In this document: positions 48,014-61,600 of the stretch, piece by piece | How the letters are laid out: the number at the start of each line of letters is the position of its first letter | Numbering within the stretch: position 1 is the stretch's first letter | From: Onchocerca volvulus | Lineage: Eukaryota; Nematoda; Chromadorea; Rhabditida; Onchocercidae | Direction: 5' to 3' | DNA: 64,000 nt | NCBI GenBank assembly: GCA_000499405.2 | Contig: HG738138.1 | Span: 10,910,888 to 10,974,887, forward strand | Notes under the pieces: model-generated | Seen by the model: the letters and a program-made list of their open reading frames with translations, nothing else | Told to the model about the DNA's origin: nothing | The model's database searches: none | Program-made: the position numbers and the translations under genes

Positions 48014-48947
48014 GAAAATTTTTGACCAATGTTGAACATCGTAAGTGTGCAAAAAAATTTAATGCTTCAAATATGCTAAATAGTACGAATAAATTTAACA
48101 TCACTGTAAATTGCAATCAGTTCCAATTTCAACTATATAAGCTACTTGGAAGCTACTGTCATGCAGTAAGCCATATTTTATGGTGCAGTAAAAGATTCTT
48201 TATATATATTTTTACAGTAAAAGAAATTTGTAGATAAATCCAATCAAAGCATATTTTTTAGGCTGAAAAGAGGAAATAGGCAATAAATGATACTGGCTGC
48301 ATTTACGTAAAGGGAACTTTATTCACTTATTATTTTTAGAAGGGAAAATATGGTCTTTTACAATTGTATTATCATAACATTTCTATCATTTTCCATAATT
48401 TTTTTGTTTTTTTCTCACAAAATTATTTTTCTCATTGCTCAGATGATTGTAGCACTGCTGTTTTACTGTTTAAGGCATGTCATCAATGTTTTATACTTTA
48501 CAGAATATTTTCCTTGCTCTTGGAAAATTGTTCACTTTTTTTTTTACTTTCATCAATTTTTCTTTTCATCTTATAAAATACCATTAATTTATTATTTAAT
48601 ACAACCATTGTAACGATTTGAGATAATACATTAACGTACTGCTAGCTGATAGAATATCTATTGCCTTGTGAATTCTCTTTCCATTTTCCAGCATACTTTT
48701 ATTTGCAAGTATAAATGGACTTCTCATGAAAAGATAAATTTTAATTACAATGTAAGTTTAGGAATAGGATGAATACTATGAAAGTATTCTCCGCTATACA
48801 ATTTTGCTTTTCCATTAGATGACGAGTAGAATATACGAAAATTTGCCTTCACTGAACATATTAGAAAGACTTAGTTTTTATAAGCGATCTACATCATTTC
48901 AGGTTATTCCAAAACGGATATCAGTTCAGCTTATCTCAGATGAATAA
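48014..48947 (+). CDS. Putative small multi-exon gene, possibly secreted, incomplete
   Basis: Three splice-flanked open stretches line up in phase: 48014-48165 (acceptor TAATGCAG, donor GTAAGC), 48692-48751 (TTTCCAG, GTAAGT) and 48819-48947 (CCATTAG, ends TAA). An optional 45-nt exon at 48443-48487 also keeps phase. The first stretch encodes cysteines and three possible N-glycosylation sites (NAS, NST, NIT), as in an extracellular protein. The second encodes HTFICKYKWTSHEKINFNYN and the third begins MTSRIYENLPSLNIL. No signal-peptide exon was found upstream and I recognise no family. The consistent phases make chance less likely, but the expression signal is only inferred. It could also be a decaying gene copy. 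Confidence 0.35.
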
Positions 48948-51470
48948 ATTATAACTCCCAACTTGACCTACTAGTAAAACAAATGATTGCGAGGGTAAAA
49001 AATGCATGGGTACATTAATTTCTAGATTTGCTTTGCTTGTTGGTTTTATTCAGTAACGTCACGAATAGATTTTATCATATCAAACAGAAGCAATTCAATA
49101 ATTTGCACGTATTTCACTTGGGGGATTCAAAAGTTTAACTCGTAATTCCGTTAAAAGTTAATAGAGATTAGGAAAAATGACATTTTGGAAAATTTTTTTT
49201 AGAAAATTGGAGAAATTAGCTATAGGTGATGTATAGCTAGTAATTTCAGAAGTAGATATAAAAGAGGCAGCTAAGAGATTTCCGGAAGAGTATATATATA
49301 TATTCTAAGCATAGATGAAAAATGGTCTTAAAATTGCCAATGTCCTTTTCATTTACAATGCGTAGACCGACAGATGAGAATTTTCAGTAGCAAAATGATC
49401 AGCGCCAAAGAATTTGAATTATTCCCATCTGAAATTTGGTATGACCCAGCAATTTTCGAGAAAGGGATTTTTACTGGCATAGGCCGATCAAAAACAGGTT
49501 GACCTCTAATAAATTGTACGAAAGAGAAAAAGAAAAACGAATTCATAGTACTTTGATGACATTCCAACGGTACGCAATTAAGAGATAGTAACATGAAAAG
49601 AAATGTAGAAACATGTTGCACTGACGTGTTTAAAAAAAAAAGAAGCGGAAATTCGATGTAATTAAATTGAACGCTATCAAATTAGTCGAACAATAAAGTA
49701 ATAAACATATTGACTTGAAATGGTAGCAGTTATCATTTGAAGGGCAAGCAATGGTTACCAGTGTCATGGCCGATATAGCAGTCGGTATGATAACTGATTA
49801 AAACAGAATTCTCCCTAAATATATCATATTACGGAGAAATGTTGATGTAAGAAGCGAGATGATGGGAAAAGGGTTAAGAAATATACGAGGGAACCCTTAA
49901 CCGTTGACAACCAAGACCCCAGTTGTCCCGAACCTTTTTGCCTTCCCCCTCTTTTCTCTTTCTATCCTGTTCTTTTGACATGACATTATCGGCAATACGT
50001 GCGATTCGCTCCTACACATTTCATGACAATAAACGCTTCTTACACCAACAATAAATTTCTTATGTTTTTCGTTCATTTCAATTCTCATTTTTCAATTCAT
50101 TTCTTGTCTTTCATTCTTTCATTACGAAAAAGTTCAGCAGTCAAAGAAGGAACGAGGAAGGAGAATTAATTATTCAACCGATTAAATTGATTTGAAGTAT
50201 AATCTCATCTCTTCAATTTTAAATTACTTTTTTAACTTAGTTTTGTTCAACTTCCACTTTCAATTTGACATTCCATGCTACTTTCAATGATTTGCCTAGG
50301 TAATAGATGTCATCCAAATATATATATGACGAACTTATCGTTTATTAATCCCTGTTCACACTTTTATCTCTGTATAATTTACTAATTATAGATTACCAAA
50401 CAATAAAATGAAGTAGTATTAATAGATCTTTGTTTTATTTGTCATCTAATGCAGTGAACTTAAATCACTTTTTACTCTTCAGTAATTGGTTAAGTGACTA
50501 ATCATCAGTGTGCGACGCAATATCCTCCAAATGTTATATCCATTATCCATTTATTTCTTACTGTGTTATTGCCATCAATGGTCAGTAAAAAAGTATAAGA
50601 TTCAGGACAAATTATGCACACTCCTTTCCTAAGAACCGGTATTTCAGAATCATATCCAGAATTCTAGTTTTGCAAAATAAAAAGAAAAAATTTGAAGTTC
50701 GCATTCCTATTATTTATTTATAATTTCACTTAATCTTCAAATAAAAAAACAAAACTTTTAAAAATGTAGCCTTCAGATTTCGACCGTTATTTAATTTTCT
50801 CATGTTGTCATCATCGTTGTTAATACAAAATCCAGTTGTAAAACTTTTTCTTCTGTTCATTTCGTAACTTTTGATCATTTCTCTTTTACGAAAGTTCCAT
50901 ATCATTTGTTTCTTCTTCATCTACAAGATTTAAACTATAGTGAAATGAAATGTATTTTTATATTGTGTCGAAAAGATCATTTTTTACACGATATTAACAG
51001 CTTTTTTTCAAAAGGTTTTGTAGAATTTCTTCAATAATATGCAGTGGTTATGTTCAATATAATTAAATTCGAGAAGTACTTTGCTTAATATATTTGTTCT
51101 AAACACTATCTCGTTTTTTCTTTTTTTTTTTTTTTTTTTTGTGTTCTCAGTTATTCTCTAATTTATGTCAATTTACTTTTTCTTATATACACAAGTCATT
51201 TAGTTAATATCATGCTTGCAGTTCCGGTGTATTATTATTGACGGGTAAATATAATTCAGCGACAAATGTCGTTGAATACACCGAATCAAGGTGAACCCTT
51301 AGAGGTAAAGATTTCATAAGTAAAGATATTACGAGGTCTTTCTTTTGTTGATAAAGTATATAATTTGGAATTGATTCACAATATAGGTTATTGCCAAGCA
51401 ATTTTTCTCATGATTGTTATTTTTACTGCATCGATCGTGTAGTTTTGTAAAGATAGATGGTTTGTTATAG
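48948..51470. other. Spacer and presumed promoter of the filamin gene
   Basis: No supported exon. It contains a short TA run (49292-49300), a 19-T tract near 51122-51140 and the acceptor TTTGTTATAG at 51461-51470, which lies directly against the filamin ATG. That acceptor could receive a spliced leader or a 5' UTR exon. Confidence 0.45.
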
Positions 51471-54400
51471 ATGGTTTTGGAAGATCGACAGCCGGATGCA
51501 GCGTGGAAAAAGATTCAGCAGAATACTTTCACAAGATGGGTCAATCAAAAATTGGAACCAGTGAATATTGAAGTCACAGATTTGGTATGTTCTAACTCAA
51601 AAAAAAGAATTAGATGGTAATTCTTTTTCTATCTATGATAATTTAGTACCATCAGTGAAATAATCAGTATTAAAAATCTTATGTATGGATAGATATGTAT
51701 AAGTCATCGTATTGGCATTAATACATTTCGACCGGATATTATCCAAAAGCTATCACTTGGATGTATTAAATAGAAGTAATTGAACAGCAAACATTGTGAG
51801 TTCTTTCAGAAGTTCGATATGTAGTCATTCTCATCATATATTTTTATTTGTGATTTGATTCAAACGTGCTGGATTGAATAACCGGAAATCTTCACGTCTT
51901 GATAATAGTGCTTCATAATGAACATTAATGATAAGTCGAAGAGGAAGAAAAAAAATCTCTTTTTTATTTCTAGCACAGAAAAAGACATATTAGCTCCCTT
52001 AAAAAAACATATTCGCATAATTTGTCGAACCATTGTCATTTTTTAGGAAACAGATTTTGAAGAAGGTTTAAAATTAATTCGTTTGGTGGAAGTATTATCT
52101 GGAAGATCTCTTGGTCGATACAGTAAAAAGGTCACTTTTCGTCACCAGAAGTTAGAAAATATATCGCTCGCGCTAAGATTCTTGGAAAATGAGGAACACA
52201 TTAAAATTGTCAATATCGGTATACTTTTACTTATGATTTAATTCAAATAAATCCGTTATATTGTTGAAAATATGGTTTAGATTATTGCAGATAAGGAAAA
52301 GTTGATTATTTTCAGATAGTTCTGCAATAGCTGATCGTAATTTGAAGCTCATTTTGGGCCTAGTTTGGACACTCATTTTACATTATTCGATCTCAAAACA
52401 AATCTGGGATGATCATGTAGGCGATGCAACGAAAGTTGAAGACGTGTCACCGAAAACAAAACTTATGACTTGGCTTAAGGGGAAATTGCCAGCAGGACTT
52501 CCTTTCACCAATTTTACATCCGATTGGAATGATGGAATTCTTCTTGGTGCTTTGGTAGTTGGCTTTTCTGTTGGATTGATTTTGTTGTTGTTTACTACAT
52601 CCAAATACATCATTCAGAAAGTTTCTTCCAGGTTGATTCTTGTGCACCTGATTTGGAAGTCGACTGGCGAAACTGGTTGCCATCGCAAGCTTTGCATTCA
52701 ACTCGCACAGCAATGCATCTTGCCAAAGCTTATCTTAAAATCTCTCCGGTGTCTCTTAATTTCTTTCAACATAAGATTATCATTTATATTGTTTGGTTTT
52801 AAAAAACTGGTTTTTTTTTCTTTTTGTATGCTATGAAAATATGTGATTGAATTTTTTAGCTTATTGCACCGGAAGAATTGATCAGTCCAGCTGTTGACGA
52901 GAGGAGTGTAATGACATATCTTTCACAGTTTCCCGGAGCAAAATATACGCCACGAATGGCTCGATTTCGTGACATTGACGTAATGCCAACTGTCGGAGTT
53001 GATACAAAATTTACTCTTCAGATGAGTAGTGCAACAGCAGTCCCGGAAATAAGTATCAGAGGACCAACTGAATCGTTAATATCGCACACTTTTTGTCAAA
53101 TTTCAAAAACTGTTTATGATTTCATATATCAGCCGAAAATTGCCGGTGAACATCAGGTTATTGTTATTTTTCAGTTCGAAATTTATTGTGTGGTAAGTCA
53201 GACATTTCTCTTTGGTAAATTTCCATTTTTTCGGCACTACATTTCATTTTTCAAATTTAAAATAATGGCTTATTAAGGGATCTGAAGTTACTCGATTTAT
53301 AACTTGTTTTAAATACAGTTGTTGTTGCAGATTGTGGCGATAGTTCGTGACGAGGCATCGGGTAACTTCGCTCAGCTTACAAGTCCTAAAATATTAGCAG
53401 TTGAGGGAGCTCATTTGCTCTATGACAGAAATGTGCAGCTTGGCATGCCAGTTGAATTTACGATAGAAAATCCAGGGAAGGATCCAATTGAGGTATGAAA
53501 TATTTTGTTCTACAACTAAGTGATAGTCAGCTTATGTAGATTAATTGTAATGTTGAAAATATTTTGCATTTGAGTTTTTCTTCCCTTAATTCAACAAAAA
53601 AGAGAGAGAGAAGGATCAGAATCGAACTGAGTAAATAATTTTGTGAGGAGATAATAGAATGATAAAGATGGTATGTAGATATAAAAAACATTGCAGATTT
53701 TCGTAGTTGCTCCATATGATGAAGGATTCTTAGTACCGGTGATACTTGATGGTAATGTTTACAGAGGCCAGTTCATACCAAAAGAAGAAGGTGTATACGA
53801 ACTGAATGTTTTCCAAAAAGGAAAGCAAATAAAACAGATTGCTGGTAGTCCATTCCCACTCACAGTAATTCCACAAGGTTTATTCCTTTTCTCCAAGTGT
53901 GACTTGCAAACATCTGTTGTTTATTATAATGTAAATTAAAGTAATTACTAATCCACAGAAAAGGTGTGGATGGAAGTATTTGTATTCTTCCATTTCAATT
54001 TTTGAAAATAATCGTTTTCAGTTCAGAATGCCCGGAAAGCAGGTTGAATATCTGGAGTGTAGACAAGATAATACCGAAATGAGATGTTTTTTTCAGCACA
54101 AATTAATATTTGGGGTAGAGGTCTCGAACCGAATGGTATTCAGAGTGGCGAAGAAGTAATCGTTTATGCGGATTACAGTGATAGCTTGCTGAAATCTCTA
54201 CACATGCGTGTTCGTGGACCATGTAAGTATGATATAATTGATCTGAAATAGTCTTAGCTATAGCTCAGGATTTACAGAGTCAAAGGTAGAGGTTCATGTG
54301 GTGATTGCAGGAATGGTTTTCATGCTCTTATTTTCGCATTAAAAATCTTATGATGCAGAACTGTAGAGGATACTCTGTAGACCTGAAAGAGAGAAGAGAG

Positions 54401-57400
54401 AAAGATTGAATACGGATTATCTTTCCAAAGCGATGAAATAGTTCTAATTGAGATTTGGTGAGATGGGCTGTTGGAGGATGGAGCGGTTAGGAAATAAAAA
54501 GTACTGGATGGACTTAGTGAGAAAAGGAATATGTTCAGGAAAGAAGTTTATCCGGAAGCAGTGGTTCAACTTGGGATTAAAAAAGTAAAAAGCGTTTTGG
54601 ATTAGGCGGTGTCATTGGAGATTAATAAAATTTACGATAGTATGAATGTAAAGTGAATTTTATAGCTGGAAATGAAATACCAGTGAGTGAAACAGTGGAT
54701 GGAAATTTGCATTTAAAAATTTTTAAATATCGACCGCGCGAAGTTGGAATTTACGAAGTTGATGTATTATTTGGTGAAAAGCACATTGGTAAAAGTCCGT
54801 ATAAAGTTCGTGCATCTTTGTTTTGATCAAACATTTTTTAAGATATATATATGTGAATATATGTATGTTCAGTTTAGTATGGATCTGACAGAACAATTAG
54901 GAAAAAAGCGATTTTATCGGATGCCGTATAACTGTATAGAGTATGATGCGTTATGCGGACTTGATTGGTATTCCAATTTAGTTACATTATATGGATGGTA
55001 TTCCAATTTAGTTACATTATATGGATGGTATCCCAATTTGAGGGTTATACTATGTATGGTTTATCAATTACGTATAGTATCAATAGTTATTATGAGTCGT
55101 TTCAAATATATTTTACTGTTGTCGTTTTTCATTATTCTTTGACACAAAATTAGTGATTTTGAATTGGTTTCGTTCGTCTTTCCATTTCATACACCAGGTT
55201 TGTTTGAAGGATTTTTGAATAAAGTTGAGGTTCTTTTTAAGATAATGATATCACCGATAAGCAATTCAAAAGTACGCGCATTTGGTCCAGGACTAGAGAG
55301 TGGTGTTGCGAATTTACCAAGTATCTTCCTTATTGAAACAAATGGTGGTCGTTGTGAACAGATTGGTAGGTTTTCGAGCGATTTTTCTCATTTATAGAAC
55401 ATCCCTTCAAATTCCTTCAAGTTTTTCCCAGCCAGTGTTGTATCAATTGTTTGATTGGAAAGATAGTGAACTGTACAGGTTAACATTTGTGTCCTTATAG
55501 ACGTTGATGTCAGTGGAAAGATGCCGGAAAATGGTTCTGAGAAACCGGGTATAGAATTGGTAGACAATAAGGATGGATCTGCTATTGCTCGATTTACTGT
55601 TGGTTTTCGTTTTTGTTCATTGTAGCTTTTTTTTTTTTTCTTTTTGTTTGGTAGAAGTAGGAAAGTTTGTACTAATATTTAAACTTTCAGCCCACTGCAC
55701 CTGGCATTTACACAGTAAAGGTGTGCTTTGCTGGGGAACATGTTAAAGGTTCACCATTCATCGTACAAGTGCAACCAATAAATAATAATCTGAAAGTTAC
55801 CGATATGCGGTTATCTGGTATCAGATCGGACTTCAGTGTCATTCAAGGCGAAACTTTTAAATTTTGGATTGAAATGCCCGATACAAGAGGTATAACTCAA
55901 AAGAATTTAACGATGCTTATGACAACTGACTTGATCCTCATAGCATTTTCTTTCCTTTGCGCATAATGTTAGACTTTTTTTTTACACTAATCTTACTTGT
56001 TTTATTATTGTACTACCACTGAATTTAATTACTGCAAAATTTTCGAGTCTTTGAAGTTCTTTTACTTGAGCAAAATAATGATATATCACCTGTAATGGTA
56101 ATATGAAGGAGCAGCCTAGTCTGACGTTCGAATTGGGAACATTGATTCTCATTCACTTTACTGAATAGCATGCAAGTGTTATCGGTAAGAGGCATATTGC
56201 GTTGAAGATTCGTTCAGTTTCAGTTCTAATTCCATTTCGATATCATTCGTAATATTTGTTGCATGAGCACATAAGACAGAAATACTATATTGGAACTTTT
56301 TCTTTCTGTTGACATGCACTTCAGCCTTCATTGAATGTGATAATCAGTATCTGATTTTTTAGTGCGTCTTAAACCATTGGTTAGAGCACTGGACGAGAAG
56401 TACGATGAAGTACCAATACAAGTAATGGAAACTAATCCTGGACAATATGAATGCCGTTTTGTTCCACAAGCACTTGGTCGATACTATTTTCTTTTATCAG
56501 TTGGCGGTGTTGCGATTCCAGGATCACCATTTGTGGTCTCTTTTCAGCTGAACTTCTCGTATCAAATAAATGGAATTGTTAAAATCTTAGAGTAAAATAA
56601 TCCGTATTTTTATATAATTGTATATAATTGCTAGATTAATTACTATAATTGATTTGTTGGGTTACTTTTCAAATGTAGGTAGTAGTCCAGAAAATGATTG
56701 ATGCAAGCAAAATCCGGATTTATGGTACTGGTGTTGGATCTGATGTTCATGCGAATCGAAGAGTAAGCTTCATCATTGATCCACAAGATACTGGTATTGT
56801 TAAAAAAATTCATTCGGAATTGCTTCATCGAGATGGGACCCGGGTGAATGTTGCATTGGTCGATAATGGAAATGAAACACTTACAGCAAATTATACTGCT
56901 CCTGAAATTGGTCCATATGAGGTAGTGTTTGTACTCAAGAATTTAAACAATTATCGGTTTAATTTTAGGGAACTTCCACCATTATTGTTACTTTTTTTTT
57001 CAGTTGGTATTATATTACGACGACATGGTATTAATGAAAATGGACATCAATGTTAAACCAGTTGATATTTCATCCATTGTGATAGACGGTCTGGGCAATG
57101 GTTGGGAATTATAAATTCTTTTTATGGATTGTTTTGATTTATCTTGCTAAGATCAAAAGTTTTTTAACATTTTTCTTTTAAATTATTCGTAAGACAAGTT
57201 CAATTTCTCAGAGACTGTTACAATTGGACACCGAGAGGAGATTATTATTGATACTGGTGATTTAATACCCATGAAGAATGGTCTCGAAGTTATTGTAGAA
57301 GAAGCTAGTGGATCAAAATACATGATTCCTCTTGAACATGGTCATGGTTCAACCATTTTCAAAGGTTATGTCTTGTTGGAGTTCGTTCTGTATTTACCTG

Positions 57401-58613
57401 TGACTATTTCTCAGTTTCATGCGATGGCCTATGATGCTTTTTCTAGGCTCTTGGATAGCTAAAAATGTTGGCAGGACAAAATTCGCTGTTTTCTTCGATG
57501 AAAATTTGGTTTGCGAATCACAAATCATCGTTCGGCGAAACCAAGACGCAACGATGTGCCGAGTAACTGGTGATGGACTTGAACGTGCAATAGTTGGTGT
57601 GCCGGCAAAATTTCAGGTGGATATAAAGGTATGAAGTGACACCTGAATTTTGTCATTTGCACTTCAAAAGTTTTGTTTTCATTTTAGAAATTTAGTTAAG
57701 AAAGGAATCTAAAACAGTCTTTCTATCTAAATGAGAAAAATTGAATTTAGGATGCCGGAGGAGGCAGGATGAAAATGGCTATCAAAGGACCATCAGAATC
57801 GAAAACAAACATCATTGATCATTCTGATGGTTTATGTACTGTGGAATACATTGCACAAATTCCTGGACTGTACGAAATTAGCATTTATTTTGGTGATAAT
57901 GAGAAAGAAATTCCAGGTATATGCTATATATCTTTTGTTTTTATTCATTGTATTTCCATCACTTACATTACTAAGTAGTTTGTTGTGCAGGTTCACCGTT
58001 TACGGTATTGGTCGATTATGAATATGACCCGTCAAAAATCTTGATAACCGGATATAATAATGGTCGTGTACAAGCCGGTGTGCCTACTTCATTCTGGATC
58101 GATGCCTCACGTACCGCTATGAAACCTATTAGTGCACGACTTCCTATTGCTTTCCAGCAACCATTTGTTGCAGAAATTAAACCTCGAATATATGAAGTAA
58201 CATTTACACCGACAGCCAAACCAGGTGAAATATTGCCTTTGGAAGTTCTTTATGGTGGTCAGCTTCTCCATGGAAGGTAATAATTCAACTTATTTATATT
58301 AGTAATTTACACTCTTTTTAGTGATCTGTTTTTACTTAAAACTTTTTCTTATTTGTATGGTAATATCAAGCTATTTTTGAATTTTTTTTTTTTCATATAA
58401 TAGAATGCAGGGTTTGAACATCTTCACAGGCCACTGGATTTTATTGTTGAACCAGAAGAATCGGAATTGGTGGTGCTGAAAAATCATTGCGGCATTCTAC
58501 CATCTAAAATACAAGCTTCACTTCCGTATGATATCTTAATTGATACAACCAAAGCTGAAGAAATTGATAAACTAAAGGCTGAAATAAAAGTAAGATACTT
58601 GTTTTTTCCAAAA

Positions 58614-58644
<31 letters not shown>

Positions 58645-61600
58645 TGCAACTGATGATCACTGACAACAACCACCGGACGGAACATAATCTTAGTTCTGAA
58701 TATTTTTATAGGGCCCGGATGATAAGTTTCGAAAGTCGACGATCACTGAAACAATCGACAAAGGAATATATTTATTGGAATTTGTTCCGGATATGGCTGG
58801 CAGATATGTTATTACCATATATAATAATGGGAAAGCGTTACATTCGAAGCCGTATGAGTTTACTGCTGTACCAATTGGTTCCGCAAGCAAATGCTATTTG
58901 GAACGTAAGTTTTTTCTTAGGATTGTAAGCATACTGAAAATAAATCTTTCTCAAATGATTGGAATATTAATGCCTTCACGACAGCTTGGATGCAGGATTT
59001 TAAATTTTGATGTTAATCTCGTATTCGGCTTTATTGTTGCATTCACATCATGAAATTTCAGTAAAATCACTCGACAAATTTTGGATGATTGGAGAGCCGA
59101 GAACATTTAAAGTAAATACAAAGTATGGGGGAGAAGGTGCATTGCATATTGTCTCTGATAGAGATGATTTAGAAGTAAACGTTGAAGAGCAGATTGATGG
59201 CTGTTATTTAGTAACATTTACTCCACATCATGAAGGATCGCACCGAATTACACTGTTGTATGGTGGTGTTGATATACCTAATGGGACATTCAACTTTGAG
59301 GTTAGTAATTCTTACTTATTTTATCCAGATAAATTGAAATAACTTAATCTGAACGACATCTATTCAGTTTAATCAATTTGTAATGTAAAAATGTTTTAAT
59401 GTATGTGGAGAACGAGATCATAGTAAGGCAAGATAACTTGAAACATTTAAGAAGGGTATTTCATTTTCCGAAAGCTTAACTATTTTGTAACATATGTACT
59501 TTTATTCTGTGCTCATTTGCACTGTTTTTCACAGCGAAGAATGTTCATTGGTAAGAGACAGTATGTCAGACAACACTGACAGGATTTTATTTTATCTAGT
59601 CTGAACAGCTGACTTTTTTAATGGTCTTTAGTTAATTTTCGCCGCAGTGTTAGATGCGAAAGTTTATACTGAACTAAAGTATGAGATGCTGCGCAAAAGT
59701 TAGGTATTATTATATGAAAATATTTGCTCATATATTCACTGGATAATTAGAGATTGTTACTGGCAGTTTTCCACTCTTCGCGTCTTTTGTACAGTGAGAA
59801 AGAGACTATAGGAAAATAACAGTTTCTCCCATTGCTTAATATTAGTAACAAATGAATTTAATATTCTTTTTCATCATTTTGTTCCGTCCGTTATGGTTAT
59901 TTTTAATTATCCAACGATAAATTAAAATTTTAGTTTGAGAAAATTTGTTTACGTTCATTATTTTAGAGTCATAAGTGAAGATCTTTTAGTATTTGCTTTT
60001 CTCAAAAAGCCATTTGGCAGCGAAGATGATGAGACATATGGCTAGGTTTGCTATGAAATAGCGTATTTTTATCCCCTCTTATTGTTTTCGCTTATTGGGT
60101 ATCCTTTTGATAATGACATGTATGAAATATTTCCTAACGAGTAGTTTAAATAAAGCTATATAAAAACTGATATCTTTGTGGGAAAACTAATGCTTAGATA
60201 TTTAAGAAATATTCCATTCATACAGTAGAAAATAGCCAGATGGTTCTGTCAGAACTATTTTAGGCAGTTCATTTCCTAGTAGGAATCAGATCAAAGTTCA
60301 GTGTCATTTCTCGGGTAGATTAAAGATAAAATTTCTATTTCAAGTTAATTTCCTAAATCTTAAGTCTGCCAACAATATAATTATTCTATCGCTTATATTT
60401 TAGCAGATCATGTCATCATCGAAAAATTAAGCTAAATTTTTTCTCGTTATTGTTAGTAAAATAATTAGGAGCAAAAAAAAAGAAAAAAAAAAAGATTGTA
60501 AAGGAAAAACTAAGGAATGAAGTTCACACAGCATTTCCAAAAATAGAAAGTCTTCTACTTGCACTAAATTTTTGTTGATATCTCTCACAAACTCTCGTGT
60601 ATCTTTTTATCCGTCAATTTTTTTTCAAAATCATATAATCTGGTCTTGTTTTAAACTCGTTGCTTGCAAATAATCTAGCAGTTGTGAAACAACAAGTAAC
60701 TAATCGTTTTCTCATTTCGCATACGTACACATTCTTGTGAATGTTTGCAACACTTGTGCACCTGATGGCTGGTTCCTTGCCAATGATAAATCGCAGAGAA
60801 TGTTGCGGGTACATTTACGTATTTCGTTGAGATTTATTTCAGTTGTCAAGAAAACTTTTTGTTAGAATCATTTCTTTGGATTTTTTCTTAACTGTGAGAA
60901 TTTTTAACTCTTTTGATGAATCACGAAACTTTTAATCATTTTTTGGTAATTTTTTAAATTAAATTTTAACTTATCTTTTTCAGCTTCATGAAAACAATTA
61001 TAAATCATTTATTTCGAAAATTTGAATTGTAATTCTTATAAAGATAATACTTAGACAATTGATTTTGCTATGAAATTATTATAGTTTCAAAAATTTGGGA
61101 ATCTTAAAAATTTCGTCACTGAAATTTCTTTTGTTCTAAAAAGCACTTCCCGAAATCCGGCGAAGAATAAGAATCAGTCACTTCATTATGTGTGAAAATC
61201 AAAATATATTATGAATAGAACAACTGTTTTCTGATAACAGTTGCTGTTTGCAGTTTACATTGTAATTAAAATCATAGAATGACTGCGAAGCTTTTCAGTC
61301 GTTGACGTCTTTCGTGTTTTTCATTTGCTTCTTTCCTGTAATTGCAGTTGGGATCTTATAATCTCATACTTTCAGTGTGGACCACCTGTTGTGGATGAAC
61401 CTGAAGTAGCATTATTAAAACGCGAAACAGATTCAGAGGAGTGTTTGTACAAAGTTGAGGAACATTTAGTATCACGCACTTTTCGTTTCTCAGTGACTTC
61501 TGATTATTGTTTTGAGAAGCTGAGTGCATCAGTGAGAATGCCGTCCGGTAAAAGAGATGTTGCACACATTAAGGTTAATTTTGAAATTTTTATGTTGATT

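Noticed and set aside
49349..49621. Minus-strand 90-codon frame rich in Leu and Phe
   Set aside because: The poly-Phe run comes from a homopolymer and there are no splice partners; likely chance.
54744..55142. 132-codon frame across filamin exon 9 and intron
   Set aside because: It is out of frame with filamin exon 9 and is kept open by the 30-bp intronic repeat.
56378..56395. TTGGTTAGAGCACTGGAC resembling a tRNA D-arm
   Set aside because: It lies in filamin coding exon 13 and no acceptor stem, anticodon arm or T-arm follows.
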